This document shows, piece by piece, positions 9,773 through 19,758 of a stretch of 64,000 nucleotides of DNA. Made by a program: the position numbers and the translations under genes. The DNA lies in the NCBI RefSeq assembly GCF_000719335.1, contig NZ_JOGB01000006.1, forward strand, positions 62,001 to 126,000. The letters are read 5' to 3'. A model generated the notes under the pieces. That model searched no databases. It was given only the letters and a program-made list of their open reading frames with translations, and had not been told where the DNA came from. Origin of the DNA: Streptomyces sp. NRRL S-87 (GTDB taxonomy: Bacteria > Actinomycetota > Actinomycetes > Streptomycetales > Streptomycetaceae). The number at the start of each line of letters is the position of its first letter. Position 1 is the stretch's first letter.

Positions 9773-12700
9773 CGTCGTACACCTTCGCCTCCTGGGACCG
9801 GACCGGTGCCGCGGCCTCGCTGCGCGAGCTGGACGGCCCGTCGGTCACCGGCCCGCTGCGCGGCCGGCTGTCCGCCGGCGCGGCCGTCAACGACGGCCCC
9901 CTCCGGCAGGTGCCGTTGGACCTGTACGGTCCGGGCGACGTGGTCGCGGTCGACCCGCAGCAGATCGTCCGGGTCTACCCGAGGCCCGGCACGCCCGACG
10001 CGGAGACCACCCGGTTCCCGCTCATCGAGTTCGACCGGACCGACTTCCCCTGGCTGTTCACCCCGCTCGCGCCCAAGGACGGGGGTGAACTGCGGCCCTG
10101 GATCGCGCTGGTCTGCGTACCCACCGCCGCCGGCCGGCCGCGGCGGCGCCCCGGGGTGCCGCTGCCGGTGCTCCACGTGCCGGCCGACGAGCTTCCCGAC
10201 GCGACGCGCCTGTACCTGTGGGCGCACACCCAGACGGTCACCGGCCACCCGGAGGACGACCGCCGCTCCCTGTCACGGCTGCTCGCCCCGCGCCGGCTGC
10301 TTCCGCACACCGAGTACACCGCCTGCCTGGTGCCGGCGTTCGAGGCCGGCAGGCGTGCCGGCCTCCTGCAGGCGGACCCCGCCGGCCTCCGGCAGGATCC
10401 CGGGGACCTGTCCCCCGCGTGGGGGTCGACGGACGACGAGGCCACCCTGCCCGTCTACCACTTCTGGACCTTCACCACGGGCGAGGGCGGTGACTTCGAG
10501 TCCCTGGCCGACCGGTTGCAGTGCAGGCCGCTGCCAGGCACCGGCGGCCGACGGGCCATGGACATCAGTCGGCCGGGGCTCGTCGAGCCCGGGCCCGGGC
10601 CCCTGCCGCAGGCCGTCGAGAGTGCGCTGACCAGCCCGGACGCCCCGCCGAGCGCGGCGTGGCCGGTCGACGCCCCGGGAACCGCGTGGCAGCAGGCACT
10701 GGCCTCCGTCCTGGACACGACCAGGACCGACGACGGGGAGGAGGACCCGCTGGTCCAGCCCCCGCTGTACGGCGGCTTCCACGCGCTGCGCTCGCGCGTC
10801 CTGCCCGCGGAACCCGGCTGGCCCGGCACCCTCAACCTGGAGCCGCGCTGGCGGGTGGCCGCGGGCCTGGGCACCCGGTCCGTCCAGCGCGAACAGGAGC
10901 AGCTCATGGCCTCGGCGTGGAGCCAGCTGGCCGAGGCGACCGCCACCAACCGGTTCCTGGAACTCGCCCGGTTGGCCCGGCTCGTCGGCGCGAGCCTGCA
11001 CCGGCGCCACGTGGCGGGCCTGGACGCCGACGGGCTGCTGCACCTGGCGGCGCCCGTGAAGAGCAGGGCGGCGTTCGGCAGCACGACCCTCGGCGCAGCC
11101 ATCCACGCCAGCGCGCTGCCGACCGCGATGTCCGGCACCGCGTTCCGCCGTGCCGTCCGACCGCGCGGGGCGCTGTGCCGACGCATCGCCCTCGTCGGCA
11201 CCCCGGGCGGTCAGGCCCCGGGTCAGCGGCCGTTCGCCGGGACGATCGCCGCGCTGTCGGCCGCCGGCCGGGGCCTCGCCGTGGCCCCCGGGGCACCTGA
11301 CGGCACGGTCTCCTTCGCCGTCGCCCCCGAACGCGTGGTCGGCGCCGCACGGCTGCCCGCCGTACTGGCCGAGCTCGGGGTCTACGGGACGACGCCGCTC
11401 GGCTGGCGGGTCCTCGGACAGCGGGCCGAGCAGCGGGCCGGACTCCTCGAACTCCTCGCCGACCGGCTCGACGCCCTTCCGGACCCCGGCGCGGGCGCGC
11501 TCGACGCCGCGCTGCCGCTCGGGGCGCTGCCCGAGGTCGAGGTACCCGAGGACTACCTGGCCCTGATCCGGTTGACCCCCGGCGGCACCCTGCTGCTCCC
11601 GTCGGGGAGGGTCACGGCCACTCCCCTGCTGCCGCCCGCCGGCGGTGCGGGGGCGGACGTGGCCTTCACCGGGACCTGGGCGGGACCGTGGAGCGAGTCC
11701 TCCGCGGCCGAGCCGGTCGACCGGTGGAACGGCACGTGCGGCGGGACCTGGCGGACCACCGTCGCGAACGGCAGCTGGCGGGGCTCGTTCAAGGGGTCCT
11801 GGAACGCCCACCCCGACGGTAGGACCGGCGGCCCCTGGCGGGCCGTGGCGAGCGGGACCTGGGACGGCGCCGGGGAGCAGGGGACCTGGCAGGGGGTGGC
11901 CACCGGCACCTGGGACCCGCTGTCCAGCACGTCCGACGGGACGTTCGACGGCGTGTGGCAGTCGGAGGGCCGGTGGGGCACCTTGCAGGGCTCCTGCCCG
12001 GGCACCTGGGACTGGGACACCACCGGGACCGCCGGCATCTGGCGGGCGGACTGCGGCGGCACCGGGCTCCGGGCCGCGCCGGGCCCCGGCGGGGGCCAGG
12101 ACGGGTGGCACGAGGAGGGCCTCGACGCGGTCCTGGCCGGCTGGCAGGCCGAGGGGTCGATCCCGCTCGGCACCGTCATCGGCCACGACCGCCTGAAAGG
12201 AGCGGCCGGGCGGCTGCCCGCGGCTTCGGTGCTCGGCATCACCCCCGCGGACGCGCGCGCGATGGCCGTCGCAGCCCGCGACCGCCTGTACCGTCCCGCC
12301 GACGCTCCCGTCGTACCGCCCCGGGGTTCCTTCCCCGTGGCCGAGGCCCGGGACGCGGTCGCCGAACTCCTCGACCCGCGGCGGGCCGTCGACGCCGCCG
12401 TGCGGTCCCGGGTGGAACGGCCTGCCACGGACCGGCCGGAGGCGCCCGTCCAGTGGGCACCGACCTTCCCCGACCCGATGTGGCGGCCGCTCGCCGCCCA
12501 GTCCACCGAGTGGATGCTGGCCGGCCTGGAGAACGTCAAGCCGGACAGCGCGGCCCTCGCGCACCCGAACCCGGCGTTCGTCGCGGCGTACATGGCCGGG
12601 CTCAACCACGAGTTCGCCCGGGAGCTGCGCTGGCGCGGGTACCCCACCGACCAGCGCGGCACGTACTTCACCCGGTTCTGGGGCGCCGACCCCGACATGC

Positions 12701-13311
12701 CCGCGCTGCCGGAGTGGAGCACCGCACTCCCGCTCGGCGCCCACGTCACCGGGCCTCCGAAGCGCCTCGTACTGCTGCTGCGGACGGCACTGCTGCGCCG
12801 CTACCCCGACCTGATCGTCTACGCGGCCCCGCTCCAGGGACCGCCGGGCGCCGAGCACCAACCGGTCGACGGCCAGGCCCGACACCCGGTCTTCCGCGGG
12901 GCGTTGGACGCGGAGACCGCCTTCTTCGGCTTCCCTCTGACGGAGGCCGACGTGATGGCCGAGCCCTGGGGGTTCGTCCTCGCCGAACAGCCGACCGAAC
13001 CGGTCTTCGGACTGGACGACCCCGCGGACCCCACGGCGCCGACGTCGTGGGGGGAGCAGTACCACGGGCCACCGGAGACGGACCCGCCGTCGCTCGCCGA
13101 CGACTGGAACGACCTCAACTGGAAGCACGTGTTCACCTCGCCGACCGAGTACGAGGCCGCCCGGCACGCCCCGTCCGTGCGGCTGCCGAACGTGTCGCTC
13201 GGCGGGCTGGTCTGGGGCGAGAGCGCCGCGGGCACCGCCCGGCAGTGCTTCCAGCAGCCGGTGCGGGTGGTCATGCCCGCCCGCCGGCTGCTCCGCGAGG
13301 GACCCGGCTGA
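9769..13311 (+). CDS. Uncharacterised 1180-residue protein with GxW-rich repeat insert
   Basis: It starts at the GTG at 9769, overlapping the DUF6603 stop by four bases. The N-terminal half contains FPLIEFDRTDFPWLFTPLAP and many conserved-looking aromatic motifs. Residues about 630-767 are an unusual Gly/Trp-rich repeat with many G-(T/S)-W units spaced about 8-14 residues apart, which suggests a beta-solenoid. The C-terminal third contains NPAFVAAYMAGLNHEFAREL and YPTDQRGTYFTRFWG. I remember this combination from widespread but uncharacterised bacterial proteins. There is no signal peptide, no membrane segment and no catalytic motif that I can name. It lies second in a five-gene co-directional cluster. 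The gene call is firm; the function is unknown. Confidence 0.85.
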   Translation: MTSYTFASWDRTGAAASLRELDGPSVTGPLRGRLSAGAAVNDGPLRQVPLDLYGPGDVVAVDPQQIVRVYPRPGTPDAETTRFPLIEFDRTDFPWLFTPLAPKDGGELRPWIALVCVPTAAGRPRRRPGVPLPVLHVPADELPDATRLYLWAHTQTVTGHPEDDRRSLSRLLAPRRLLPHTEYTACLVPAFEAGRRAGLLQADPAGLRQDPGDLSPAWGSTDDEATLPVYHFWTFTTGEGGDFESLADRLQCRPLPGTGGRRAMDISRPGLVEPGPGPLPQAVESALTSPDAPPSAAWPVDAPGTAWQQALASVLDTTRTDDGEEDPLVQPPLYGGFHALRSRVLPAEPGWPGTLNLEPRWRVAAGLGTRSVQREQEQLMASAWSQLAEATATNRFLELARLARLVGASLHRRHVAGLDADGLLHLAAPVKSRAAFGSTTLGAAIHASALPTAMSGTAFRRAVRPRGALCRRIALVGTPGGQAPGQRPFAGTIAALSAAGRGLAVAPGAPDGTVSFAVAPERVVGAARLPAVLAELGVYGTTPLGWRVLGQRAEQRAGLLELLADRLDALPDPGAGALDAALPLGALPEVEVPEDYLALIRLTPGGTLLLPSGRVTATPLLPPAGGAGADVAFTGTWAGPWSESSAAEPVDRWNGTCGGTWRTTVANGSWRGSFKGSWNAHPDGRTGGPWRAVASGTWDGAGEQGTWQGVATGTWDPLSSTSDGTFDGVWQSEGRWGTLQGSCPGTWDWDTTGTAGIWRADCGGTGLRAAPGPGGGQDGWHEEGLDAVLAGWQAEGSIPLGTVIGHDRLKGAAGRLPAASVLGITPADARAMAVAARDRLYRPADAPVVPPRGSFPVAEARDAVAELLDPRRAVDAAVRSRVERPATDRPEAPVQWAPTFPDPMWRPLAAQSTEWMLAGLENVKPDSAALAHPNPAFVAAYMAGLNHEFARELRWRGYPTDQRGTYFTRFWGADPDMPALPEWSTALPLGAHVTGPPKRLVLLLRTALLRRYPDLIVYAAPLQGPPGAEHQPVDGQARHPVFRGALDAETAFFGFPLTEADVMAEPWGFVLAEQPTEPVFGLDDPADPTAPTSWGEQYHGPPETDPPSLADDWNDLNWKHVFTSPTEYEAARHAPSVRLPNVSLGGLVWGESAAGTARQCFQQPVRVVMPARRLLREGPG

Positions 13312-13357
13312 CCCCGGTCCACCGACGACCACCGCGCACCCCAGGGAGACACCCCGC

Positions 13358-16300
13358 ATGACCGATCTCGGCCTTCTGCGCCAGGCCGTCGCCGAGGCCG
13401 AGCGGCAGCGCGCCCTCCTCGGCCCGGAGGCCACGCCCGCCCGGCGCCGGGACGCCCTCTCGGCGATCCGCGCCGCCCGCAAGGCCCTGGACGCGGCCAT
13501 CGGGGCCTTCGTCGCGGACGCCCCCGGCGACGAACTGCTCGCGCGCCTCGACCCGGACGTCCCGCTGGTGCTGATGCCCGTACGGCTCGAGACCAGGCTG
13601 CGGGTCGGCGGCGCGGCGCCCCCCGCACTGCACGTGCGCATCTTCCCCGACGACGTCCACGTCGAGTCCCACGACCCGGACCCCACCGAGGGCGAGGTCC
13701 GCAAGGGGCAGGACTACTGGCGCCTGGTGTGGCGGGCGGGACGGGCCGAGAACGCGGCCGGGGACCGGGACCGGATCCTGCGCAGCGCATGGGACCAGCT
13801 GTCCGGCGCCCTCGGCCCGGCCCGGGCCCGCTGGATCGCCGCCCGGCTGGCGCCGGCTGCGGACGACCGGCCGGGAGGGCCGCTCGCCGACGGTGCGCCG
13901 GGCCCCGAACCCCACTTCGGCGCCCCGCCGACCCGGGCCCGCGGCTGGAACCGGGCGGCGACCGCATCCACCCTCCCCGACCGGTTCGTCGCGCTGGCCT
14001 ACCAGACCGCGCCCGACGGCGGACTCGTCCTCGTGGGGCAGGCCCCGGGCTCCGCCGTACCGGACACGGTGCAGATGGGGCCGGACCCGGATGCCGGACC
14101 GGCCGGGTCCGGATCGCCCCTGGACCCCGAACTGCTGTGGCTCACCGACTTCGCGGCGGCGCGGGAGAAGGGCCTGGCCATCGAAGTGCCCCTGGACGGT
14201 CCGGGGTACGACCCCGGGCAGGAGCCCCTGCTCACCCGGGTCCTGGTCCTCGGCGTGACCGCGTCCCTCGGCCCGGAGGAGTCCGCGGACAGGGTCGCCC
14301 GGCTGCTCTCGGGGCGCGCGGACGACGGCCAGGCCTCGTTCCTGCCCCAGGGCACCCCGACCAACAACATCCCGGACGCGGCCCGCTCCTCCGGCGCGCC
14401 GCCGGACGTCGAGGACATGCTCCGGGCGGCCGCGGCACCGCAGGCCGCGGCCCCGGCCGACCCGTGGGCCAACGGCGACCGCGTCGCCACGGCGCTGGGC
14501 CTGCCCGCCGCGGCGCTCGCGGCCCTGGCCGGCGCCCGCGAGCCGGAGCAGGCCGATGCGCGGGCCCTGCAACTGGCGCTGTGGAGCGCCACCGGCGACT
14601 TCTTCCTCGACGAGCTCCTGGAGAGCGACAGCCATCTTCAGGAGCTGCCGCTGGACCGGTCGTGGCTGCGCGGGCACTACGCGGACCTGGTCCGGGCGCG
14701 CGGCCCGCTGCCCGCGCTGCGGATCGGCCGGCAGCCGTACGGACTGCTGCCCGTCACGGCCACGGCCCGCTGGCAGCCCGACCCGCGGGAGGACGCCCGT
14801 CTCGCCGGCCTGCACCACGTGCTGACGACGCTGCGCCCGTTCTGGGAGGTCGGCGTCGCGACCCTGCCCCGGGTCGGCGGCCGCGACCAGCCCGGCGAGA
14901 GCCTCGACCTGCCCAAGCCGGAGCGGGACGTGCTGCGGGCGCTCGGCATGGCGCCGGTCTCCCGCACCTGCGGCGTACGGGGTGTGCGGGGCATGCTCAA
15001 CGCGTGTTTCATCCACAAGTGGGCCGACGCCGCGGAGGAGTGCCCGAGCACCGTCGAGAGCCGCTTGTCCCGGGCACTGAACCGGGCCCTGGGCATCACC
15101 TACGAGCCGGTCGTCTCCCACCACCAGAACGAGGGCGGGGACGCCTCCCGGCTGTGGCTGCCGTTCGTCCGGGTCCCCCCGCTGCCCGGCGCCCTGGACC
15201 CGCTCGAGGACTTCCTGCTGTTCCTGGAAGAGGTCGTCGAGCAGTTCGAGGCCCCGCGGCTCATGGTCGGGCCGGAGCAGGCCCGGACGCTGCTGGAGGC
15301 ACTGCTGCGGCACACGGCCAACCTCGAGTACGGCCGCGCGGCGGCCGCCGTCGCCGACCCGCACCTGTCGCCGGTCCGGCGCGGGAACCGGTTCGCGGAG
15401 CTGCTGCTCTCCCCCGAGAAGTCCGCTCCCGTCACAGCTGCAGCGGGGGTGCTGCTCCGGCCGTTCACGGCGGCCTCGCTCCTCTCCCTCGACGTACCGG
15501 ACCCGGTCACCGCGGCCACCGTCACCGTCGGCCACGTCGTCAAGCAGGCCCACCAGGACCAGCTCGGGGCGATCGGGGCGGCCGCCCGCGACAAGCACGG
15601 CGTCCTCACAGCCCAGCTCCCCGAGCGCCCTTGGAGCAGCCGGCTCGCCGAGATCGACGCCGCGCTGGGCCATCTCGCCCTGCGGGTACGGGCCTGGCAC
15701 GACCGGGGCGAGGATCCGTTCGCCCCCGTCGAGCGGCTGCTCGGGGAATGCCTCGACCTCGTCTCCCACCGACTGGACGCCTGGATCACCTCGCTGGCCA
15801 CGGCCCGGCTGCACGCGATGCGGGCACCGGAGCGCCGGCCGACGGGTCTTCAGATCGGGGCGTACGGCTGGGTGGAGGGGCTGTCGGCTCGGTCGGCGCC
15901 GTCCAGCGACGGCTTCATCCTCGCCCCGTCAGTCCCCCAGGCCACCACGGCCGCCATCCTGCACAGCGGCTACCTGTCCCACGCGGACGATCCCGGGGCC
16001 TTCGCCGTGGACCTGTCCTCGCGCCGCATGCGGGTCGCCATGGACGTCCTGGACGGAGTGCGCCAGGGCCAGCCGATCGGGGCCCTGCTCGGCTACCGGC
16101 TGGAGCGGCGGCTGCACGACGCCCGGGAACGTCCGGAGGGCGGCCTCGTACTCGACCGGGTCATCGCCCCGCTCCGCAGGCTCTGGCCGACGCAGACCGT
16201 GCTGCACGAGGGGACCGGGGCCCAGCAGTTCATCGGTGTGCACGACGTCACCGACGGAGCCGCACTCGGTGAGATCCCCGTCGCCCAGGCCATGACGGCG

Positions 16301-18013
16301 CTGCTGCCCGAGGTGCGGCCCGCGCTGGAGCCCACGGAGGAGGAACACGTCAGAAAGCAGCTGGAGGCCCTGCACGACGACATCGACGCCGTAGCGGACC
16401 TCCTGCTGGCCGAAGGCGTCCACCAGTTCGCCAGCGGCAGCACCGACCGGGCGGCAGCCACGTTCGACAGCCTCGCCGCCGGAGGCCAGGCACCGCCGCG
16501 GCCCCAGGTGCTCGACACCGCGGGGCACGGCACCCCGGTGACGCACCGGATCATGGTCGCCGTCCCGCGCGACACGGCGCCGGCCGCGGGCTGGGACTCC
16601 GCCGCCCAGCGCAGCCGTCCCCGCGCAGTGGCGGAGCCGCGGCTGGACGCCTGGGCGAGCCACCAACTCGGCCCGGCCGCCGGGATCCGGCTCCGCGCGG
16701 CATGGACGCGTCCGGGGCAGGACGTCGCGGCGGCGCCCGTGCACGAGCACGCCTGGCCCCGGGTCGGCCTCTGTGCCCTCGACGTGGTCGCGCTCGTGGG
16801 CTCGGGCGCGCTGCGCGCCATCCTGGAAGGCGCCCTGGCAGCGCACCCACCCGCCGCTACGCCCGCCGGAGCGGTGCCCACGCTCCTGGGCGGCCGGGCC
16901 GACGACTGGCCCGCCACCGTGCGGTCGCTGTCCGACACGGAGTCGCTCGCCGTCGCCGTCGGCGCCGTCCTCGCCGCAGGCCGGTCGGCGGGCCCGGCAG
17001 ACCTGGGCGCTTCGGCGCCGTCCGCCGAGGTCGCGGGGGACACCGAGCTGTACGGGCGGGCCCACACCGCCCTCGCCCGTCTCGATGCGGCCCGCGCGGA
17101 CCTGGACGTGGGCGAGCTCGCGGCATTCGGCATCGTGGCACCGCTGCCGCCCGACGGCGGCACACCGGACGACGCCGCGGAGGCGGCGGCCAGGCAGGCC
17201 GCGGCGAGGGGGGAGCGCGCGCGGGCCGCCCTGCCGAACCCCGCCGTTCCCGGAAGAACCCCGCCGGAGGCCTCCCTCGGGGCGCTGGACGCCCTCTTCG
17301 GTCCCGGCTTCCGGGCCGTCGGCCTCGTCACGCTCACGAGCCCGGGCGCGGCGGCGCTCCAGGAGTCGTTCGGTGCCGGACTCGGAGGCACCGAGCACCC
17401 CGCACCCCGGGACTGGCTGGAGCGGATGGCCGGGGTCCGGCCCGGAGCCGCGGCGCTCGCCGATCTGCTGCTGCTCACGGAGGCCACGGGCACCGGCGGG
17501 GGCTACGGACTGCGCGTCGGTCAGACGCCGTTCGGCCCGGGGCGGCGCTGGGTGGGTGCGGACGGCTGGCGGGACGGTGCGGACCCGGCGACGGGGCTCG
17601 TCCTCCACGGCCCCGCGGGTCCCGAAGGGCCCGACTTCTCGGATCCGGTGGCCGTTCTGGTGGTCGACGAGTGGTCCGAGGTGATCCCGGCCACCACGCA
17701 GCCGGCGGCGGCCGCCTTCCACTTCGACGCGCCCGGCGCCCGCGCCCCCCACGCCGTGCTGCTCGCGGTGCCCGCCACCGCCGGGTCGCCGTGGACCGTC
17801 GACGCGGTCGCGGACGTGGTCGGGGAGGCGCTGGAACTGGCGAAGCTCAGGCTGGTCGACCTGCCGGCGCTGGGCTGGTTGGGACGCTACCTGCCGGCGG
17901 CGTACCTCCCCGACTCCTCGCTCGGGAGCAATCCGGCGGTCGGCGTCAAAGACATCATGAAGCAGTCCAAGGCGGACGGGCTCGTGGGCATCTTCACGGA
18001 CAGGGAGTCGTAG
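13358..18013 (+). CDS. Uncharacterised 1551-residue protein
   Basis: ATG at 13358 with ribosome site AGGGAG; 46 bp after the preceding gene. Residues about 15-45 are helical and charged. Then come VPLVLMPVRLETRLR and IFPDDVHVESHDPDP, and near residue 450 ALRIGRQPYGLLPV, motifs I associate with a broad family of very large hypothetical proteins encoded beside the other genes of this cluster. The remainder is Ala-rich and mostly helical, with no transmembrane segment, signal peptide or known enzyme motif. The C-terminus (GIFTDRES) ends two bases before the next gene. It is probably a structural or scaffold subunit, judged only by size and context. It is the largest protein in this cluster. Confidence 0.83.
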   Translation: MTDLGLLRQAVAEAERQRALLGPEATPARRRDALSAIRAARKALDAAIGAFVADAPGDELLARLDPDVPLVLMPVRLETRLRVGGAAPPALHVRIFPDDVHVESHDPDPTEGEVRKGQDYWRLVWRAGRAENAAGDRDRILRSAWDQLSGALGPARARWIAARLAPAADDRPGGPLADGAPGPEPHFGAPPTRARGWNRAATASTLPDRFVALAYQTAPDGGLVLVGQAPGSAVPDTVQMGPDPDAGPAGSGSPLDPELLWLTDFAAAREKGLAIEVPLDGPGYDPGQEPLLTRVLVLGVTASLGPEESADRVARLLSGRADDGQASFLPQGTPTNNIPDAARSSGAPPDVEDMLRAAAAPQAAAPADPWANGDRVATALGLPAAALAALAGAREPEQADARALQLALWSATGDFFLDELLESDSHLQELPLDRSWLRGHYADLVRARGPLPALRIGRQPYGLLPVTATARWQPDPREDARLAGLHHVLTTLRPFWEVGVATLPRVGGRDQPGESLDLPKPERDVLRALGMAPVSRTCGVRGVRGMLNACFIHKWADAAEECPSTVESRLSRALNRALGITYEPVVSHHQNEGGDASRLWLPFVRVPPLPGALDPLEDFLLFLEEVVEQFEAPRLMVGPEQARTLLEALLRHTANLEYGRAAAAVADPHLSPVRRGNRFAELLLSPEKSAPVTAAAGVLLRPFTAASLLSLDVPDPVTAATVTVGHVVKQAHQDQLGAIGAAARDKHGVLTAQLPERPWSSRLAEIDAALGHLALRVRAWHDRGEDPFAPVERLLGECLDLVSHRLDAWITSLATARLHAMRAPERRPTGLQIGAYGWVEGLSARSAPSSDGFILAPSVPQATTAAILHSGYLSHADDPGAFAVDLSSRRMRVAMDVLDGVRQGQPIGALLGYRLERRLHDARERPEGGLVLDRVIAPLRRLWPTQTVLHEGTGAQQFIGVHDVTDGAALGEIPVAQAMTALLPEVRPALEPTEEEHVRKQLEALHDDIDAVADLLLAEGVHQFASGSTDRAAATFDSLAAGGQAPPRPQVLDTAGHGTPVTHRIMVAVPRDTAPAAGWDSAAQRSRPRAVAEPRLDAWASHQLGPAAGIRLRAAWTRPGQDVAAAPVHEHAWPRVGLCALDVVALVGSGALRAILEGALAAHPPAATPAGAVPTLLGGRADDWPATVRSLSDTESLAVAVGAVLAAGRSAGPADLGASAPSAEVAGDTELYGRAHTALARLDAARADLDVGELAAFGIVAPLPPDGGTPDDAAEAAARQAAARGERARAALPNPAVPGRTPPEASLGALDALFGPGFRAVGLVTLTSPGAAALQESFGAGLGGTEHPAPRDWLERMAGVRPGAAALADLLLLTEATGTGGGYGLRVGQTPFGPGRRWVGADGWRDGADPATGLVLHGPAGPEGPDFSDPVAVLVVDEWSEVIPATTQPAAAAFHFDAPGARAPHAVLLAVPATAGSPWTVDAVADVVGEALELAKLRLVDLPALGWLGRYLPAAYLPDSSLGSNPAVGVKDIMKQSKADGLVGIFTDRES

Positions 18014-18015
18014 CC

Positions 18016-19758
18016 ATGACCGACGCGGCCCGGTTCTCCCACTTCCACCGGCTGGAGCCACAGGTCCGGTCCTCCGGAAGCGGCGGCCAGCTGGACGAGT
18101 CCCTCGAGGCACGGGTCGCGGACCCGCTGTTCCTGCTGGCCCGCCAGTGGCAGCTGGCCGAGTTCCGGGGCGAGGACGGCGGTTCACCGGTCCTGGTGAC
18201 GATCGGGACGGCCGGCGCGGAGGTGGACCGCTTCCGGCCGGGGACCGGCGGCCCCTCCGCGCCGTATCCGCCGGGGACGCCCGTGGAGTACCTGGCGGAG
18301 GCCGGCGGTCCGCGGGAGCTGACGCTCCGGGCCGCGGCACGGGCGGGTGCGCGGTTCCTGTCCCTGCTGGGTCCGCTGTCCCCCGGCGTGCGCGCCGACG
18401 TGACGCGCAAGCTCCTCCAGAAGTGCCCCCTGGCCAGGCCCGCCGACGGCGGGGCGGGACCGGAGCATCCGATCGACCCGGCGGGGCTGGCCCTGTGGCG
18501 GGTGCTCCGGCCCCGTACGCCCGACGGTGACCGGCTCGCCCGGGAGCTGAGCAGCGGCTGGCGGCCGGCGGGCCTGGCCGGAGCCGCGGCCGCGCTCTTC
18601 GACGAGGCGGCGGACCGGTGGCAGCGGTGGTTCGACGCGGAGCACCCCGTGCCGAGCCCCTCGACCTGGGTGACCGAACGGCTGGAGCACCGGTTCGGGG
18701 TGGAGGCCGAGGTGGGTGACCGCCGGGTCGTGCTGACCGCACCCGAGTACCCGGGCGGGAGCGCCGACCCGTACCGCTTCGACCTCGACGCCGGTGGCAC
18801 GCCCCTCGACCTGCCGGACGCCCCCGCTACGCGGCACGTGTCCCTGCCCACTCGGGCGGCGTACCCGGGGATGCCCGCGGACCGCTGGTGGGAGTTCGAG
18901 GACGCCACCGTGAACATGCCCGCGATCGAGGCGGGTCCCGCGGACCTCGCCCGGCTCCTCGTCATGGAGTTCGCCAACGTGTACGGGAACGACCACTGGA
19001 TCGTGCCGGTCGACCTGGAGGTCGGGAAGCTCCACTGGGTCACCGGACTGAACGTGCTCGACACGTTCGGCGGGAAGCTCGACATCGCGCCCGTCGCGCA
19101 CCGGCAACTGGCCCTGTTCCGGCTCAGCGACGCCCGGGACGAGGCCGGCTCCCCAGGCGCCCCGCTGCTGCCGCTGCTGTCACAGGCCCACGCGCGGACC
19201 GAGGGCGGGGCCGTGGAAGAGGTGTTGTTCGTCCGCGACGAGATGGCCAACCTCGGCTGGGGCATCGAGCGGGTGGTGCAGAGCGCCACCGGCAGGCCCC
19301 GGGCGCGCGCCGACGAGTTCCCGCTCGAAGAGGGGCCCGACCCGGCGCCCGGGCCCGGTGCCGCGCTGGCGTACCGGCTGCTCACCCCGGTGCCGCCGTA
19401 CTGGGTCCCCCTGGTGCCGGTGCCCCTGGTCCCGGGCCCCGCCGGCGGTGTCGGCGGTGCGGCGCCGGCGGCGCGGGGCGCCGTCCGGTTCCGGCGCGGG
19501 GTGGTCCGGCGTACCGCCGGCGGCGGGCAGCCGGGGGCGGTCGGGCGGCTCCTGGAACCCGAGGTGAAACCGGTGTACTTCCGGGACGAGGAGATCCCGC
19601 GCGCGGGAGTGACCGTGTCCAGGGTGCCGGTGGCGGTCCGGGACGGGCAGGGGCGGCTGTACCACTGGGTGGGGCGCCGGGTCCGGGCCGGGCGGGGCGA
19701 GGCGGCGAGCGGCCTGGCCTTCGACGCCGCGCTCCCGGCGCAGGGGGGCACGCCGTGA
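18016..19758 (+). CDS. Uncharacterised 580-residue protein with LARQWQ motif
   Basis: The ATG at 18016 follows the previous TAG by two bases, with GGAG inside the preceding gene as ribosome site. The N-terminus has RVADPLFLLARQWQLAEF followed by GEDGGSPV. I recognise this as the hallmark of an uncharacterised family, usually seen as DPLWLLARQWQ. The middle contains RWWEFEDATVNMP and NDHWIVPVDLEVGKL. The last 150 residues are Pro/Gly-rich with a basic tail (YHWVGRRVRAGRG). There is no signal peptide and no membrane helix. Tight spacing on both sides makes it part of the same transcription unit and probably the same complex. No function can be assigned. Confidence 0.83.
   Translation: MTDAARFSHFHRLEPQVRSSGSGGQLDESLEARVADPLFLLARQWQLAEFRGEDGGSPVLVTIGTAGAEVDRFRPGTGGPSAPYPPGTPVEYLAEAGGPRELTLRAAARAGARFLSLLGPLSPGVRADVTRKLLQKCPLARPADGGAGPEHPIDPAGLALWRVLRPRTPDGDRLARELSSGWRPAGLAGAAAALFDEAADRWQRWFDAEHPVPSPSTWVTERLEHRFGVEAEVGDRRVVLTAPEYPGGSADPYRFDLDAGGTPLDLPDAPATRHVSLPTRAAYPGMPADRWWEFEDATVNMPAIEAGPADLARLLVMEFANVYGNDHWIVPVDLEVGKLHWVTGLNVLDTFGGKLDIAPVAHRQLALFRLSDARDEAGSPGAPLLPLLSQAHARTEGGAVEEVLFVRDEMANLGWGIERVVQSATGRPRARADEFPLEEGPDPAPGPGAALAYRLLTPVPPYWVPLVPVPLVPGPAGGVGGAAPAARGAVRFRRGVVRRTAGGGQPGAVGRLLEPEVKPVYFRDEEIPRAGVTVSRVPVAVRDGQGRLYHWVGRRVRAGRGEAASGLAFDAALPAQGGTP

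Noticed and set aside
10273..13704. Very long open frame on the minus strand opposite the 1180-residue gene
   Set aside because: It is antisense to a well-formed gene, has low-complexity Arg/Gly/Pro composition and no domain; GC-rich codon bias leaves such frames open.
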